From Embleya hyalina (lineage in GTDB: Bacteria > Actinomycetota > Actinomycetes > Streptomycetales > Streptomycetaceae), in NCBI RefSeq assembly GCF_003967355.1, contig NZ_BIFH01000041.1, forward strand, positions 1 through 64,000: a stretch of 64,000 nt of DNA, read 5' to 3'. The notes under the pieces are model-generated. The model was given only the letters and a program-made list of their open reading frames with translations. It was not told where the DNA came from and made no database searches. Positions 9,216 to 18,637 of the stretch are shown piece after piece. The translations under genes and the position numbers were made by a program. How positions within the stretch are numbered: position 1 is the first letter of the stretch; the number at the start of each line of letters is the position of its first letter.

Positions 9216-9783
9216 ATCGCTCCCGTCGCCTGCGGTCCGCGTGCCGGAATGTATCGGATCGCAGTCTCGGTGCCGCCGCCGGTCGGGCCAACACGGGATG
9301 GACCGCACCGGCCGGGCCGGATCCCCGCCCGGGATGGTTTCGAAGGGTTCGGCGGGTGGTGCGCTGCCCACCGTGGACCGCGGGGACCCGGCCGGTGACC
9401 TGACGCGCGGTCGGGGCACCGTGGACGCGGCCCTCCGTCTGTGACCGGGAATCGCGGAGCCCGGCTTCGCCGACGCGGCCGATCGCGCGTCCGGGGCACC
9501 GGCGACAACAGGGCCTCCCGTGTGGGGAATCATCCGCCGCGGGTGACGAACGAATCGTACGGGCGCATCTCGCTGCGCGTCGAACACGAGCCGCGCGGGA
9601 ACATCGACCGGACACAGTCGCGCTCCAGTCGCCGGTGGGCTCGGGGGCGCGGCGGGGGTGGGCGGTTTCGGCGGCTGTTTGCCGTCGGTGAACGACCGCG
9701 GCGCGGGCCGACGCGCGCGACGCCGACAAGGGCGGGCACGCCGGGCACAGGATCCTGCCTGTGCCGACCACCGAGGCTGCCCA
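9216..9783. other. Intergenic region upstream of the kinase, no gene seen
   Basis: About 570 bases with long open frames on both strands but no family pattern, plausible start or coherent codon bias. It must contain the promoter of the kinase/regulator pair, which reads leftwards from 9215. Confidence 0.4.
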
Positions 9784-9870
9784 TCAGGGCGGGCGCCGTG
9801 CAACGGCGGCCAACAACCCGCGCCATGAACTCGTCTGCGGCTTCGTGTCGTTGGTGTGATCCAGGGTCAT
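9784..9870 (-). CDS. Possible 28-residue peptide
   Basis: A short frame starting at ATG 9870 with AAGGA seven bases upstream and ending in TGA at 9784. The peptide begins MTLDHTNDTKPQTSSWRGLL and ends AAVARRPP: an acidic/polar first half and an amphipathic basic tail. It has no Cys, so it is not a typical lanthipeptide core. I do not recognise it. The good ribosome binding site is the only real support. It could be the surviving start of a longer lost gene, since the surrounding 1.5 kb carries gene fragments. Confidence 0.3.
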   Translation of the reverse strand: MTLDHTNDTKPQTSSWRGLLAAVARRPP

Positions 9871-10894
9871 GGCATTGTCCTTCCGTTGGCGGAAATCCCA
9901 TGCCCACGGTTGCATTTCGGCGGGTGAAGGAGGAGTTGCGCCCGACCGGGACCCTGGCTGGTTCTCGCGGCCGAGCGCGGATCGTCCGAGGGGTGATGCC
10001 GAAGGTCGTACCGACGCCGAACCGGATGTGGGCCGCGCTCGTGGCCGCGTATCCGTTGCGCACTGACGTGCGATCCGCCGCGCCTTCCTGCGGCGCGGCG
10101 CGCCGGCCGGGCGAAGGTGCCCGCCCGCTACATCAATTGCATGCCTGCGGACTTCCCATCGAGGCCCATGGCCGTTGCAGGCTCGGTGAATTCGGACCGG
10201 TCTCGGTCTCCGGGACCGCTGCGGAATTCCGCGAACGCTTCCACGGTCATGTCGGGGTCGGCCTGCGGGCGTTGGGGCGCCTTGCCGTCGACTGCTCCGA
10301 GAGGAACCACGCAACCTGCGACGGACTTGCCGGATGCGTCTTGTATACGACGCCGGCCATCCTCGATGACCGAGAACCGTGCTCGTTTCCCTGAAGACCA
10401 TCCTTCGGGCAGCGGGTGTGTCGCACGAATCGATCACCGGCACAACCTGATGTCCCCATCGTCCGGGGTCCGCACCCTGTGCGTATAGCTCATGGTCAAC
10501 CCTGGAAAGGGCGGCGTCGCCGGCCTCACAGCCCCGTGCAGCATGCCGTGACCTGGCCCTTCGGGATCGACAACTTTCCAGTGCCATTCCATGGCTCGCC
10601 CGAAATCGGCTCACCGGCCATACCGCTACGATCCTTCGGTTGGGCTGCCACCATATGGAAAGTTCGTGTGTTCCGTCATTGAGCCTGCGGATGGCAAAAA
10701 TGCTCCGAGCCATTGATCGCTGCCGAGGAGAGGACGGATACCGCCACTCCGATGCAGGAACCGACAGGCACTGCGCATCGGCACCCCCGAGCGCCCGATG
10801 GGGTCGAGCCGAACGCCTTTTCCCAACGCGGGTATCTCCACATCTCGTCCCGCCGAACCGGCGAGACGGATTCGGGTTTCTTCCGCGCGGGTCA
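9871..10894. other. Long region with no confident gene
   Basis: About 1 kb, locally less GC-rich around 10.4-10.7 kb. A minus-strand frame from about 10437 to 10128 reads like protein (FSVIEDGRRRIQDASGKSV, then GCVVPLGAVDGKAPQ, then MTVEAFAEFRSG) but lacks a clear start, has a stop just upstream and matches no family I know. It may be another gene remnant. Nothing else is supportable. Confidence 0.3.
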
Positions 10895-11232
10895 CCGGCT
10901 ACGACCACGTTGTACGCGGTGATCTCACCGTCCGTCGGGACCGGTTCCACGGCGACGACTTCGGCGCCGTAGCGGACCTGGTGGGAGACGCGCGCCGCGG
11001 CCCATTCGAGGTAGCCGTGGAACTCCGCCCGCAGCGGGAAGAACACCTTGTGGTTGACGAAGTCGACGAGGCGCCCGATCGAGTGCGGATACGCGACGAA
11101 GCCGAAGTCGGTGGTGGGGTTGCGCATCGTGGCAAGGTCCTCGAGGAAGGAGACCTGCATGGTCGCGCCGTCCACAAGCATGCCCCGATGCCGGCCGAAC
11201 TCGGGTTGCTTCTCCAGGAAGAGCGCCCCCGA
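10895..11232 (-). pseudogene. Fragment of L-ornithine/lysine N-monooxygenase
   Basis: About 112 residues match the middle of the SidA/IucD/PvdA family of siderophore N-hydroxylases: LFLEKQPEFGRHRGM, ATMQVSFLEDLATMRNPTTDF, FVAYPHSIGRLVDFVNHK, FPLRAEFHGYLEWAAARV and VRYGAEVVAVEPV. The preceding FAD-binding GxGxxG part and everything after it (NADPH site, C-terminal motif) are missing, and no other siderophore gene lies nearby. The frame stays open on both sides but the flanking translation is not family-like. Full-length members have about 420-450 residues, so only a quarter survives. It points to a former hydroxamate siderophore locus or a transferred piece of one. Confidence 0.75.
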
Positions 11233-11774
11233 GCCTCTGTCGCGCAGATGGTCGATCACCCTCTCGGCCTCCTGCGGCGCCAGTCGATTTTCCCGAACGA
11301 CGAGATCGTCACCGTCCGCGCGGACAGGCGCCCCGAGGGGGGCCAGGGTCGTCGGGGCACCGTGCGAAGACGTCCCCGCCCCGGACGTCGAGGCCCCGAG
11401 CAACGGGCTTGACGTGCGGTCGCGCGTGCTCGACGGGAGCCCTGCCCTGCCCCGATGGCCGGTGCCGAGATCGGCCCATCCTGCACGTCCATCGACCGGT
11501 ACGGGCGCGCACGCGCGCCACCTCGTCGTCGACGGGATCCTCACCACGGCCGGGTCCGCGCCGGCGGCAGGCCGGCAGGCCGCTCGGCGTTACGGAAGCC
11601 GGTGACGTCCTCCCGGCCCGGGATCGCCCTACGCTCGAAATGTCAGGGGCGGCCGGCGCGATCGGGCGAGAGCGAGTCGACACTGCGGTCCGCGTCGACC
11701 GCCGATGGTGGACCGAGCGGCGGCGGCGACTGTGGGGCCTGCGAGCGTGTCGGGAAGGGCGATCCCGACGGGGA
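11233..11774. other. Intergenic region, no gene seen
   Basis: Separates the monooxygenase fragment from the 3' end of the kinase gene at 11775. Open frames exist on both strands, but none carries a start site plus a protein-like pattern. No strong terminator hairpin was noticed. Confidence 0.35.
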
Positions 11775-13046
11775 TCATTCGCGGGCGACCGCGACGACGA
11801 TGACGACCACCACCGCGAGGACGGCGAGCAGCAGCACGGTGTAGACGACGAGTACGGTCAGTGCGGTGCTCGCCTTCGCCGCGGCCCGCCACCCGTCCGA
11901 GGACAGGCCGATGAACCTGCGCGGGAGGTCTGCGGGTTCGTCGAGCCGGGGTCCGGAACGTCTCCGGCACGCCGGTTCGGGCATGGTGCGATCGACTCGG
12001 GTGACGACAGGTCGCGTCGGCGAGGGCGGCCCCGGCCGTGCGGTGGCGATCGTGGGGCGGGCGAAAGGCGGTCCTGCCGCGTCGAGTTGGCGGCCCTCGT
12101 GTTCGTAGGCGTCTATCAGTGCGCGCCAGCCGTCGGGGATGCGCAAGTCGGCGGCGTTCGGCAGGGACGGCGACGACCCCGGCTCGGTCAACGCGCCGAG
12201 CAGGTCCGCAGTCCGTGGCCGATCGTCCGGTTCGAGAACCAGGCAGGAAAGAATCAACTCCCGGAGTCCGGCGGGTACATCGGTCGGATCGACCCGGGCT
12301 CGGGCGACCAGAGCCAGCAGGCGCAGGTCGTTCCCTGTCTCCGGGTATGGCGGACGCCCGACGGCGAGGTGGAAGAGCGTGGCCCCGAGCGAGTAGACGT
12401 CCGACGCTGCGGTGGACGGCTCGCCCCGAGCCTGTTCGGGAGAGGTGAACGCGATGGTGCCGAGGGTCAGGTGAGTCCGGGTGATGTCTGCGGCGTGCGA
12501 GATGCCGAAGTCGATCAACCTCAGGCCCGCGCTCGGCAGCAGCATGTTCTGCGGCTTGAGATCACGATGCACGATGCCCATCTCGTGCAGACCCAGCAAT
12601 ACCGCGGCACAACTTGCGCCCAGTCGACGCACACACGCCTCGTCGGCGGGGCCTCGGGACGCGACGAGTTCGGCGAGCGAGGGGGCCGGAATGTACCGGA
12701 TCGCCATCCACGGACGGGCCGCCTCGGGGTCGGCGGCCAGGACTCGCGCCGTGTGCTCGCCGCGTACGCGCTGTGCGAGCTCGACCTCGCGGGCGAACCG
12801 GCGACGCTCGACCTCCCCGATTCCCCCCTGGGCGAGCAGCGTCTTGACGGCGGCCAGACTGCCGTCCGCGGTCGAGCGTCCCAGGTACAGGCGACCCATG
12901 CCACCGGAGGCGAGTCGGCCGATCAGACGGTAGTCGCCGAGGCGGTCCGGGTCGTCGCGGCTCAGCGGGTCGAGTCGGATCGCGGTGGGGGGTGGTGTGC
13001 CGGGGGCGTTCGGGGCGTTCATCGGGTGGTGTTCATCGAAGGCCAT
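11775..13046 (-). CDS. Membrane-anchored Ser/Thr protein kinase
   Basis: A 423-residue Hanks-type kinase if ATG 13046 is the start (ATG 13022 is equally possible; neither has a good ribosome binding site). The catalytic domain spans about residues 39-300: Gly-rich loop LASGGMG, catalytic Lys68 in AAVKTLL, HRDLKPQN, DFG in IDFGISHA, and SPEQARG. A Pro-rich linker follows, and the protein ends in one long hydrophobic helix (LTVLVVYTVLLLAVLAV...) and two charged residues, so it is tail-anchored with no outer domain. It lies 52 bases after a paralogous kinase gene on the same strand, probably as one transcript. The signal it senses is unknown; lacking an outer domain, it may act downstream of the other kinase. 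Confidence 0.85.
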   Translation of the reverse strand: MAFDEHHPMNAPNAPGTPPPTAIRLDPLSRDDPDRLGDYRLIGRLASGGMGRLYLGRSTADGSLAAVKTLLAQGGIGEVERRRFAREVELAQRVRGEHTARVLAADPEAARPWMAIRYIPAPSLAELVASRGPADEACVRRLGASCAAVLLGLHEMGIVHRDLKPQNMLLPSAGLRLIDFGISHAADITRTHLTLGTIAFTSPEQARGEPSTAASDVYSLGATLFHLAVGRPPYPETGNDLRLLALVARARVDPTDVPAGLRELILSCLVLEPDDRPRTADLLGALTEPGSSPSLPNAADLRIPDGWRALIDAYEHEGRQLDAAGPPFARPTIATARPGPPSPTRPVVTRVDRTMPEPACRRRSGPRLDEPADLPRRFIGLSSDGWRAAAKASTALTVLVVYTVLLLAVLAVVVVIVVAVARE

Positions 13047-13098
13047 CCCTCGGGTGGGCGCCGGCCGGCGGATGCGAGTCGCCGGGCGTCGGCGGGCG

Positions 13099-14718
13099 TC
13101 ACAGTCGCACCAGACATGCGACCTCGCCGGTCCGGACCACATAGCGGACGTACTCGCCGGAATCCGCCGTATCCCGGTCGGGCCCGCGGCATTCATGCCC
13201 GGCCGCGGGGTATTCGGCTATGCGGAGCAACTCGGTGTATCCGATGGGGAGTTGTGCCGTTCGGCAATCCCAGACCTCGTGCACCTGCACATTCGTGATG
13301 CTCCTCCCTTCGCGTTTGCCCACGGTGCACTGGCCGACCCGATAGAGGCGTTCCGCGCACAGCACGAACGTCTGTCCCTGCGGGAACGCGCGCAGCCAGC
13401 CGATGACTTCGGGGCGACTCGGGCAGGATCCGCCGCTCACGCCGGGAACCGAGGTGACCCGCGCATAGGCGTACGTCAGGTTGCAGTCGACCACTCTCGG
13501 AGCGCGTTTCGTCCACCCGCCGGCGACCGGCGTCGAATCGAGGCAGTCGCCCGGAGCAAGTGCCTGGAAGGCTCGATCCGCGGAACTTGGTTCCTTGGCG
13601 CGTTCGTTCTGCCAGTACGCGATTCCGGCAAATCCGGCGATGGCGACGAGGATGGACACCATGAGCAGCCGGACCGTTCGAACGAGTGCTCGGCTCCGCC
13701 TTCCGGGCGGAGCCTCCGGCGGCTCGGCGCCGGTGGTGGCGGCGTCATCGGTGGTGGCGTCCGCGGTGTGGTCGACATCCGTGTGCGTGGCGTCCTCGTC
13801 CCACGACCACATAGCCAAGTCCCGTCCGTGCCGGGCATATTCCGTCACCAATGCCGACCATCGCGGTGGCAGCCACCCCACGACGCGCTCCGCAGTCGGT
13901 GCCTCCGCGAGGTCCACCGCCACCCTCGACAGGACCTCCTCCGATGTGGGCCGATCACCCGGCTCCAGGGCCAGGCACGGCCCGATCACCCACGCCAACT
14001 CGGTGGGCAGACCGGTGAGATCCACATCGGCGTCGGCCACCCTGGCGAGCAGCCGCATCGTGTCCTCACCCACCGGATAGGGCGCACGGCCCACCGCGAG
14101 ATGGAAGAGCGTGGCCCCCAGCGAGTAGACGTCGGACGCGGCGGTCGACTCTTCGCCGCGGGCTTGTTCGGGGGAGGTGAAGGCGATGGTCCCCAGCGAG
14201 AGTGAGGTCCGCGTCAGATCCTGGGCGTGCGAGATCCCGAAATCGATCACACACGGGCCTTCGGCGGGCAGCAGCAGGTTCTGCGGCTTGACGTCCCGAT
14301 GCACGATGCCCTGGCGGTGCAGACCGACCAACGCCTCCACGGTGCCGCGGGCCACCCAACGCACCGCCGAACCGGACAATGTCCCGGCATGCCGGACCAG
14401 CTCGGCGAGCGACGGAGCCGGAACGTACTCGGTGGCCATCCACGGACGCTCGGCGCCCGGGTCGGCGGCCAGAACACGCGCCGTGTGCTCGGCGCGCACC
14501 TGCTGGGCGATCTTGACCTCACGGGCGAAGCGACGCCGATTCACCGCGCTCACCTCGCCGTCGGCGAGCAGCGTCTTGACCGCGACGAGATCACCGTCGA
14601 TGCCGCGACCGAGATAGATCCGGCCCATCCCACCAGAAGCGATCCGGCCGAACAGTCGATAGGGCCCCAGCCACGTCGGATCGCCGTCATGCAACGGCTC
14701 GATGCCCGGTCCGGACAT
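13099..14718 (-). CDS. Transmembrane Ser/Thr protein kinase with Cys-containing outer domain
   Basis: A 539-residue Hanks-type kinase. The catalytic domain has the Gly-rich loop IASGGMG, Lys48, HRDVKPQN at about 140-147, DFG at 159-161 and SPEQARG. An acidic Thr/Asp-rich linker precedes a single transmembrane helix (about residues 348-368, LLMVSILVAIAGFAG). The outer domain of about 165 residues contains several Cys (DCLDS, VDCNLTYAYA, GSCPSRPE, FVLCAERLYRVGQC, VWDCRTA, HECRG), suggesting a disulfide-stabilised sensor. ATG 14718 has a very purine-rich site (GGGGAGGGGG) upstream. This is the first gene of a two-kinase unit. The ligand is unknown. Confidence 0.88.
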   Translation of the reverse strand: MSGPGIEPLHDGDPTWLGPYRLFGRIASGGMGRIYLGRGIDGDLVAVKTLLADGEVSAVNRRRFAREVKIAQQVRAEHTARVLAADPGAERPWMATEYVPAPSLAELVRHAGTLSGSAVRWVARGTVEALVGLHRQGIVHRDVKPQNLLLPAEGPCVIDFGISHAQDLTRTSLSLGTIAFTSPEQARGEESTAASDVYSLGATLFHLAVGRAPYPVGEDTMRLLARVADADVDLTGLPTELAWVIGPCLALEPGDRPTSEEVLSRVAVDLAEAPTAERVVGWLPPRWSALVTEYARHGRDLAMWSWDEDATHTDVDHTADATTDDAATTGAEPPEAPPGRRSRALVRTVRLLMVSILVAIAGFAGIAYWQNERAKEPSSADRAFQALAPGDCLDSTPVAGGWTKRAPRVVDCNLTYAYARVTSVPGVSGGSCPSRPEVIGWLRAFPQGQTFVLCAERLYRVGQCTVGKREGRSITNVQVHEVWDCRTAQLPIGYTELLRIAEYPAAGHECRGPDRDTADSGEYVRYVVRTGEVACLVRL

Positions 14719-15133
14719 GCCCGCCCCCTCCCCCGTATGAACCGCCGGCAGTGTATCCGGCGCCCAACCACCACGCGAAGGCGGCGAGTTCGATCCGTCA
14801 CCGACGGATCATTCAGCCAAGGGTCGCGGGGCCGCGGATCACCAGGGAGGAGATCTCGTACATGCACGCCCGCCGCCTGCGGAAGGGATGCACGCGGTGG
14901 GGCCGGTGCCCCGCCGGCCTGCACCGGATGTCCACCGGGCGAGTTGCGGCGCTCGATGTTCGTAGTCGATTCGAGCCAGGCCCGCCGCACCGAGGAAACG
15001 GTCGGGGCTCGCGCGTCACGTAATCGCCCTCGGCGTGGTTCCGGATCCTCACGCCCCGGCCGGCGGAGACGGTGACCTCACTTGCCCAATAGTTCATCGG
15101 CCGCGCCGACCACGTCCCCGGGCGCGGCGCGGT
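14719..15133. other. Intergenic region between kinase and exporter genes
   Basis: Contains the promoter region of the tandem kinases (reading left from 14718) and the 3' flank of the exporter gene that ends at 15134. No gene with acceptable start and codon pattern is seen, and no clear terminator hairpin. Confidence 0.35.
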
Positions 15134-16600
15134 TCAGCGGCGGGCGGACTCCACTTCGTCGCCGCGGATCGGGGCGGCGGCGGGCAAGGCCGCGGCGGCG
15201 GGTCGGCGCAGTCCGAGGGTGCAGAGCAGGCCGATCACCATGCCGACGGCGGTCGGCAGCACCACCAGGAACTCGCCATCGGCAGTGGCCGCGCGCAGGG
15301 CCGAGCCGCTCTTGCCCTCGGTGCCGACGTCGGCGATCGCGGTGAACACCGCGAGGCCGATGGCGTTGCCGAGATTGAGGGTGCTGGAGGCGATGCCGTT
15401 GGCGACGCCCTGTTCGTCGGCGGGGGTACCGGTGGCGGCGGCGATCCACATGGCGGTCCAGGCGATGCCCTGTCCGATGCCGGAGACCACGAGTCCGGGC
15501 ACCGGTAGGCCGTATCCGGCGCCGTCGTCGAAGCCGAGGGCGAGTGCGGCGGTACCGATCGCGCCGGTCACGAAGCCGATCGCCAGGGTGCCGCGATTGC
15601 CGATCCGGGTGGCCAGGCGCTCGCCGAGTTGGGTGCCGACGGCGATGGCGGCCGAGGGGATCAGGAAGGCCAGACCGGTCTCCAGCGCGCTGTAGCCGTG
15701 CACGCTCTGCATCAGCACGGTGAGGAAGTACGGCAGTACGCCGAAGGTGGCCACGTAGAGGAAGGTGATGCTCGTCCCGACGGTGAGGCTGCGATTGCGG
15801 AACAGCCGGAAGGGCATCAGCGGGTCGGCGGTGCGTGCCTCGATGGCGGCGAAGAACGTGAGCAGCAGCACGGCGGCGATGAAGGCACCTGTCACCCACG
15901 TGCTGCCCCAGCCCAGTTCGGGTCCCTCGACCAGGGCGGCGACCAGGAGGGTGGAGCCGCCGGTGACGGCGAGGACGCCGGGCAGGTCGAACCGGCGGCG
16001 GATGCCCCGGGCCGGGTCGCGGGGGATGACGAACAGCGCGGCCAGTCCGGCGAGCGGGACGTTGACGAAGAACACCGCAGGCCAGCCGAAGTTCTCGGTC
16101 AGCAGGGCGCCGATGGTCAACCCGCCAGCGCCCGCGCCGCCCCAGACCGCGAGTGCCCGATTACGCTTCGGGCCCTCCTCGAACAGGGTGTTGATCAGGG
16201 ACAGGGTGGCCGGCAGCAACAGCGCGCCGCCGATGCCCTGGATCGCACGCGCCGCGATGATCGTGCCGGAGTCGGGCGCGAGAACGCCCGCCAACGAGGA
16301 CAGCGCGTACACGAGCAGCGCCGCCACGAAGGTCCGGCGCCGACCGAGCAGGTCCGCCGCGCGTCCGCTGACCAGCAGGAAGCCACCGGCGAAGACGACA
16401 TAGGCGCTGACCACGAGTTGCTGGGTCTGCCCGGGGAAGCCCAGGTCGTCGCCGATCTCCGGGAGGGCGACGAAGACGATGTTGAGGTCGAGGGCGTAGA
16501 TCAGCTGCGCCAGGGCCAACAGGGTCAGTGTCCAGCCGAGGTGTCGCCCGGTGCCACCGGCGGAGCCGCCCGTCGGCGTCGGCGCGGAGGAAGTAGGCAT
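15134..16600 (-). CDS. DHA2-type MFS drug exporter
   Basis: A 488-residue, very hydrophobic protein with about 14 predicted membrane helices, as usual for DHA2 proton-driven multidrug exporters. Family marks: LDLNIVFVALPEIGDDL in helix 1, GRAADLLGRRRTF in the loop 2-3, ARAIQGIGGALLLPATLSLI in motif C position, and WPAVFFVNVPLA. ATG 16600 has AAGGGGCG nine bases upstream; ATG 16639 lacks one. It is divergently transcribed from the ArsR-type gene at 16730, with an inverted repeat between them, so that regulator is the likely controller. The substrate cannot be inferred. Confidence 0.88.
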   Translation of the reverse strand: MPTSSAPTPTGGSAGGTGRHLGWTLTLLALAQLIYALDLNIVFVALPEIGDDLGFPGQTQQLVVSAYVVFAGGFLLVSGRAADLLGRRRTFVAALLVYALSSLAGVLAPDSGTIIAARAIQGIGGALLLPATLSLINTLFEEGPKRNRALAVWGGAGAGGLTIGALLTENFGWPAVFFVNVPLAGLAALFVIPRDPARGIRRRFDLPGVLAVTGGSTLLVAALVEGPELGWGSTWVTGAFIAAVLLLTFFAAIEARTADPLMPFRLFRNRSLTVGTSITFLYVATFGVLPYFLTVLMQSVHGYSALETGLAFLIPSAAIAVGTQLGERLATRIGNRGTLAIGFVTGAIGTAALALGFDDGAGYGLPVPGLVVSGIGQGIAWTAMWIAAATGTPADEQGVANGIASSTLNLGNAIGLAVFTAIADVGTEGKSGSALRAATADGEFLVVLPTAVGMVIGLLCTLGLRRPAAAALPAAAPIRGDEVESARR

Positions 16601-16688
16601 GCGGATACGCCCCTTCGTGGGTCGCGTGGGTCGGGTCATGGGGTGGTTCCGGCGACCGACGGGCCGGGTCGACCGGCCGATCACAACC

Positions 16689-16706
16689 GTACGAATAATT
16701 GCGTAC
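16689..16706. promoter_or_regulatory. Inverted-repeat operator candidate
   Basis: GTACG-AATAATTG-CGTAC, a perfect 5-bp inverted repeat around an A/T-rich 8-base spacer, stands out in GC-rich DNA. It lies between the divergent exporter (start 16600) and the ArsR-type gene (16730), about where the two promoters should be. Binding by the neighbouring regulator is inference. Confidence 0.5.
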
Positions 16707-16729
16707 AGTTGGACGATCCGACAAGGCCG

Positions 16730-17164
16730 ATGCCGCCGAAGGCCCCCGCCCCCGGCCCGCCCGAACCCGCGTCCGCGCACGTCAAGGGATCCGCACAACG
16801 AATTGTTCGACTGTCGCTGTACAGCGAGAGAATCAGTTTCCGCCACCCGGACCGCGACCAGGTCCGGATCGACAGCGTCCTATCGGCACTCGGCAACCCA
16901 CTGCGATTGGGCGCCGTCCGAGTGCTCGACGCGGGCGGTGAGCACAACTGCGGCAGCGTACTGGCCGTCCTGGGCGTGACCTCGAAGTCGACCATGACCC
17001 ACCACTGACGCGTTCTTCGGGACAGCGGCGTGATCACCCGGCAACCCTCCGGCCGGGAGAACCTGCTTTCGCTGCGCCGCGCCGACCTCGACGCACGCTA
17101 CCCGGGCCTGCTCGACGCGATCCTGACCGGCGCCCGCACCGACACCGCCGAACCGGTCGCCTGA
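16730..17164 (+). pseudogene. ArsR-family regulator with in-frame TGA
   Basis: A winged-helix ArsR-type regulator: RISFRHPDRDQVRIDSVLSA, LGNPLRLGAVRVLDAGGEHNCG, SKSTMTHH, then a TGA at 17006-17008, and the same frame goes on with RVLRDSGVITRQPSGREN and LLSLRRADLDARYPGLLDAI to TGA 17162. Relatives have THHWRVLR at this place, so the TGA replaces a Trp codon (TGG to TGA). The truncated product would end inside the recognition helix and should not bind DNA. ATG 16730 gives an unusual Pro/Ala-rich N-terminus; the original start may have been nearer SFRHP. It is divergent from the exporter it probably controlled. Confidence 0.8.
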
Positions 17165-17452
17165 TGTCCCGCGCCGGTGGTTGCTCGTTGGTTGCCGTGT
17201 AACTTCTTCGATTGGCGCGTCGGTTCCTCGTCGTGGTCCGAGGTTGGAGCCGTTGCCTCTCTCCGATGAGGAGAGCATGACGTCGCAGTGGTGGACCGGC
17301 GGGCAACGTCGGCTCAGGCGTTGGCACTTCGCTCGCGCATCGGGTTGGCGCGCGGGACCGGAGGTGCCGCCGATCATCGCGTTCGCACGGCCCTCGGACG
17401 CATGTCGGAGTGGGGGCGTACCGGACAACACCGGCGGAAGGTGGATGAGGCT

Positions 17453-18367
17453 GTGACGGGGCGGCGTGGGCTGTTCGTGGGGCTGTGCGTGCTGGACGTG
17501 ATCCAGGCGGTCGAGCGGGTGCCCGGGGTCGACGAGAAGGTGACCGCGCTGCGCCAGAGGGTTGCCGCGGGTGGACCCGCGACGAATGCCGCGGCGACGT
17601 TCGCGGCGCTGGGCGGGGACGCGGTGTTGGTGACCGGAGTCGGTCGGCACCCGCTGGCGGACGGGATTCGCGCGGATCTGGCGGGAGTCGGCGGCGGGGC
17701 GGGGTCGCTGCGGCTCGTGGATGCCGAGGCGGGACGTACCTCTCCTCCGTCGGTGTCGTCCGTTTGGGTGACGGCGTCGACGGGAGCGCGGGCCGTGGTG
17801 TCGACGAATGCGGTCGGGAGTGCGGTGACGGCGCCGCCCGATCTCGCCGACCTGGTGCGCGAGACCGGCGTCGTGCTTGTGGACGGCCACCACATGGAGG
17901 TCGCGCGATGTGCGGCCCGACAAGCGCGGGATTCGGGGCGGAGGGTGGTGCTGGACGGTGGGAGTTGGAAGGACGGGACGGACGCGTTGTTGCGCGACGT
18001 CGACATCGCGGTGTGTTCCGCGGCGTTCCGGCCGCCGGGGGGCGATGGCGACGTCGTGGCATACCTGCTGGATCGCGGGGTCCGGTTCGCGGCGGTCAGT
18101 CGCGGTGGGCTGTCGATTCTCTGGGGCGCTCGCGGGGCGTCCGGGCCGGTGTTTCGTGGCGAGGTCGCGATCCCGACGGGCGTGCGGGTCGTCGACACCT
18201 CGGGTGCGGGTGATGTGCTGCACGGGGCGTTGGCGTACGCGGTCGCCGGGTGGCCCGGCGAACGCAACGGGGATCATGAGCCGTTCGTCGCCGCACTGTC
18301 CTTCGCCGCGGGAATCGCCGGCCGCTCGTGCGAGGCGTTCGGTACGCGCGACTGGATGCAGGCGTAG
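17453..18367 (+). CDS. PfkB-family carbohydrate kinase
   Basis: A 304-residue sugar or nucleoside kinase of the ribokinase/PfkB type. It starts with GLFVGLCVLDVIQAVERVP, has the substrate-side Gly motif AAGGPATNAAATFAALGG and ends with the signature DTSGAGDVLHGAL, in which Asp is the catalytic base and GAGD forms the anion hole. GTG 17453 follows GGAAGGTGGATGAGG. The usual length of about 300 residues is met. Neighbours give no pathway: a broken ArsR gene lies upstream and a convergent exporter downstream. The substrate is unresolved. Confidence 0.85.
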   Translation: MTGRRGLFVGLCVLDVIQAVERVPGVDEKVTALRQRVAAGGPATNAAATFAALGGDAVLVTGVGRHPLADGIRADLAGVGGGAGSLRLVDAEAGRTSPPSVSSVWVTASTGARAVVSTNAVGSAVTAPPDLADLVRETGVVLVDGHHMEVARCAARQARDSGRRVVLDGGSWKDGTDALLRDVDIAVCSAAFRPPGGDGDVVAYLLDRGVRFAAVSRGGLSILWGARGASGPVFRGEVAIPTGVRVVDTSGAGDVLHGALAYAVAGWPGERNGDHEPFVAALSFAAGIAGRSCEAFGTRDWMQA

Positions 18368-18434
18368 GTCGACTCGCCCGGCCGCACGCGTCACCGCACG
18401 AGTGCGCGGCGGCCTGCGCCCGGGGGGTGCGCGT

Positions 18435-18450
18435 CGGGCGCCGGCGCCCG
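18435..18450. repeat. 16-bp perfect palindrome in convergent intergenic gap
   Basis: CGGGCGCCGGCGCCCG lies in the 270-base gap between the convergent PfkB kinase (ending 18367) and exporter (ending 18638). It might belong to a terminator but has no loop and no T tract. The rest of the gap shows nothing else. Confidence 0.3.
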
Positions 18451-18637
18451 GACGGTCCCGCCGGCGCGTGTGCCGAGGCACCGGTGGAACGCGCGCACCG
18501 TCAGCGTGCCCAGCGCGGTCAGCGCGTCCCACGCGTGCCCCGACGCACGATGCGACGAGCCCGGTCCGGCTCGGCGGCGACGCGGTCCGCCCCGCGGACG
18601 GGCGTGGGCCACACCGGCCCTTGGGCGCCGCGGGCGC

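Noticed and set aside
17006-17008. TGA read as selenocysteine or recoding
   Set aside because: The residue in relatives is Trp, there is no sign of a selenocysteine insertion structure or SelB context, and the other TGA case replaces Arg. Nonsense mutation is simpler.
18435-18450. Rho-independent terminator at the 16-bp palindrome
   Set aside because: It has no loop and no T tract, so it was listed only as a repeat.
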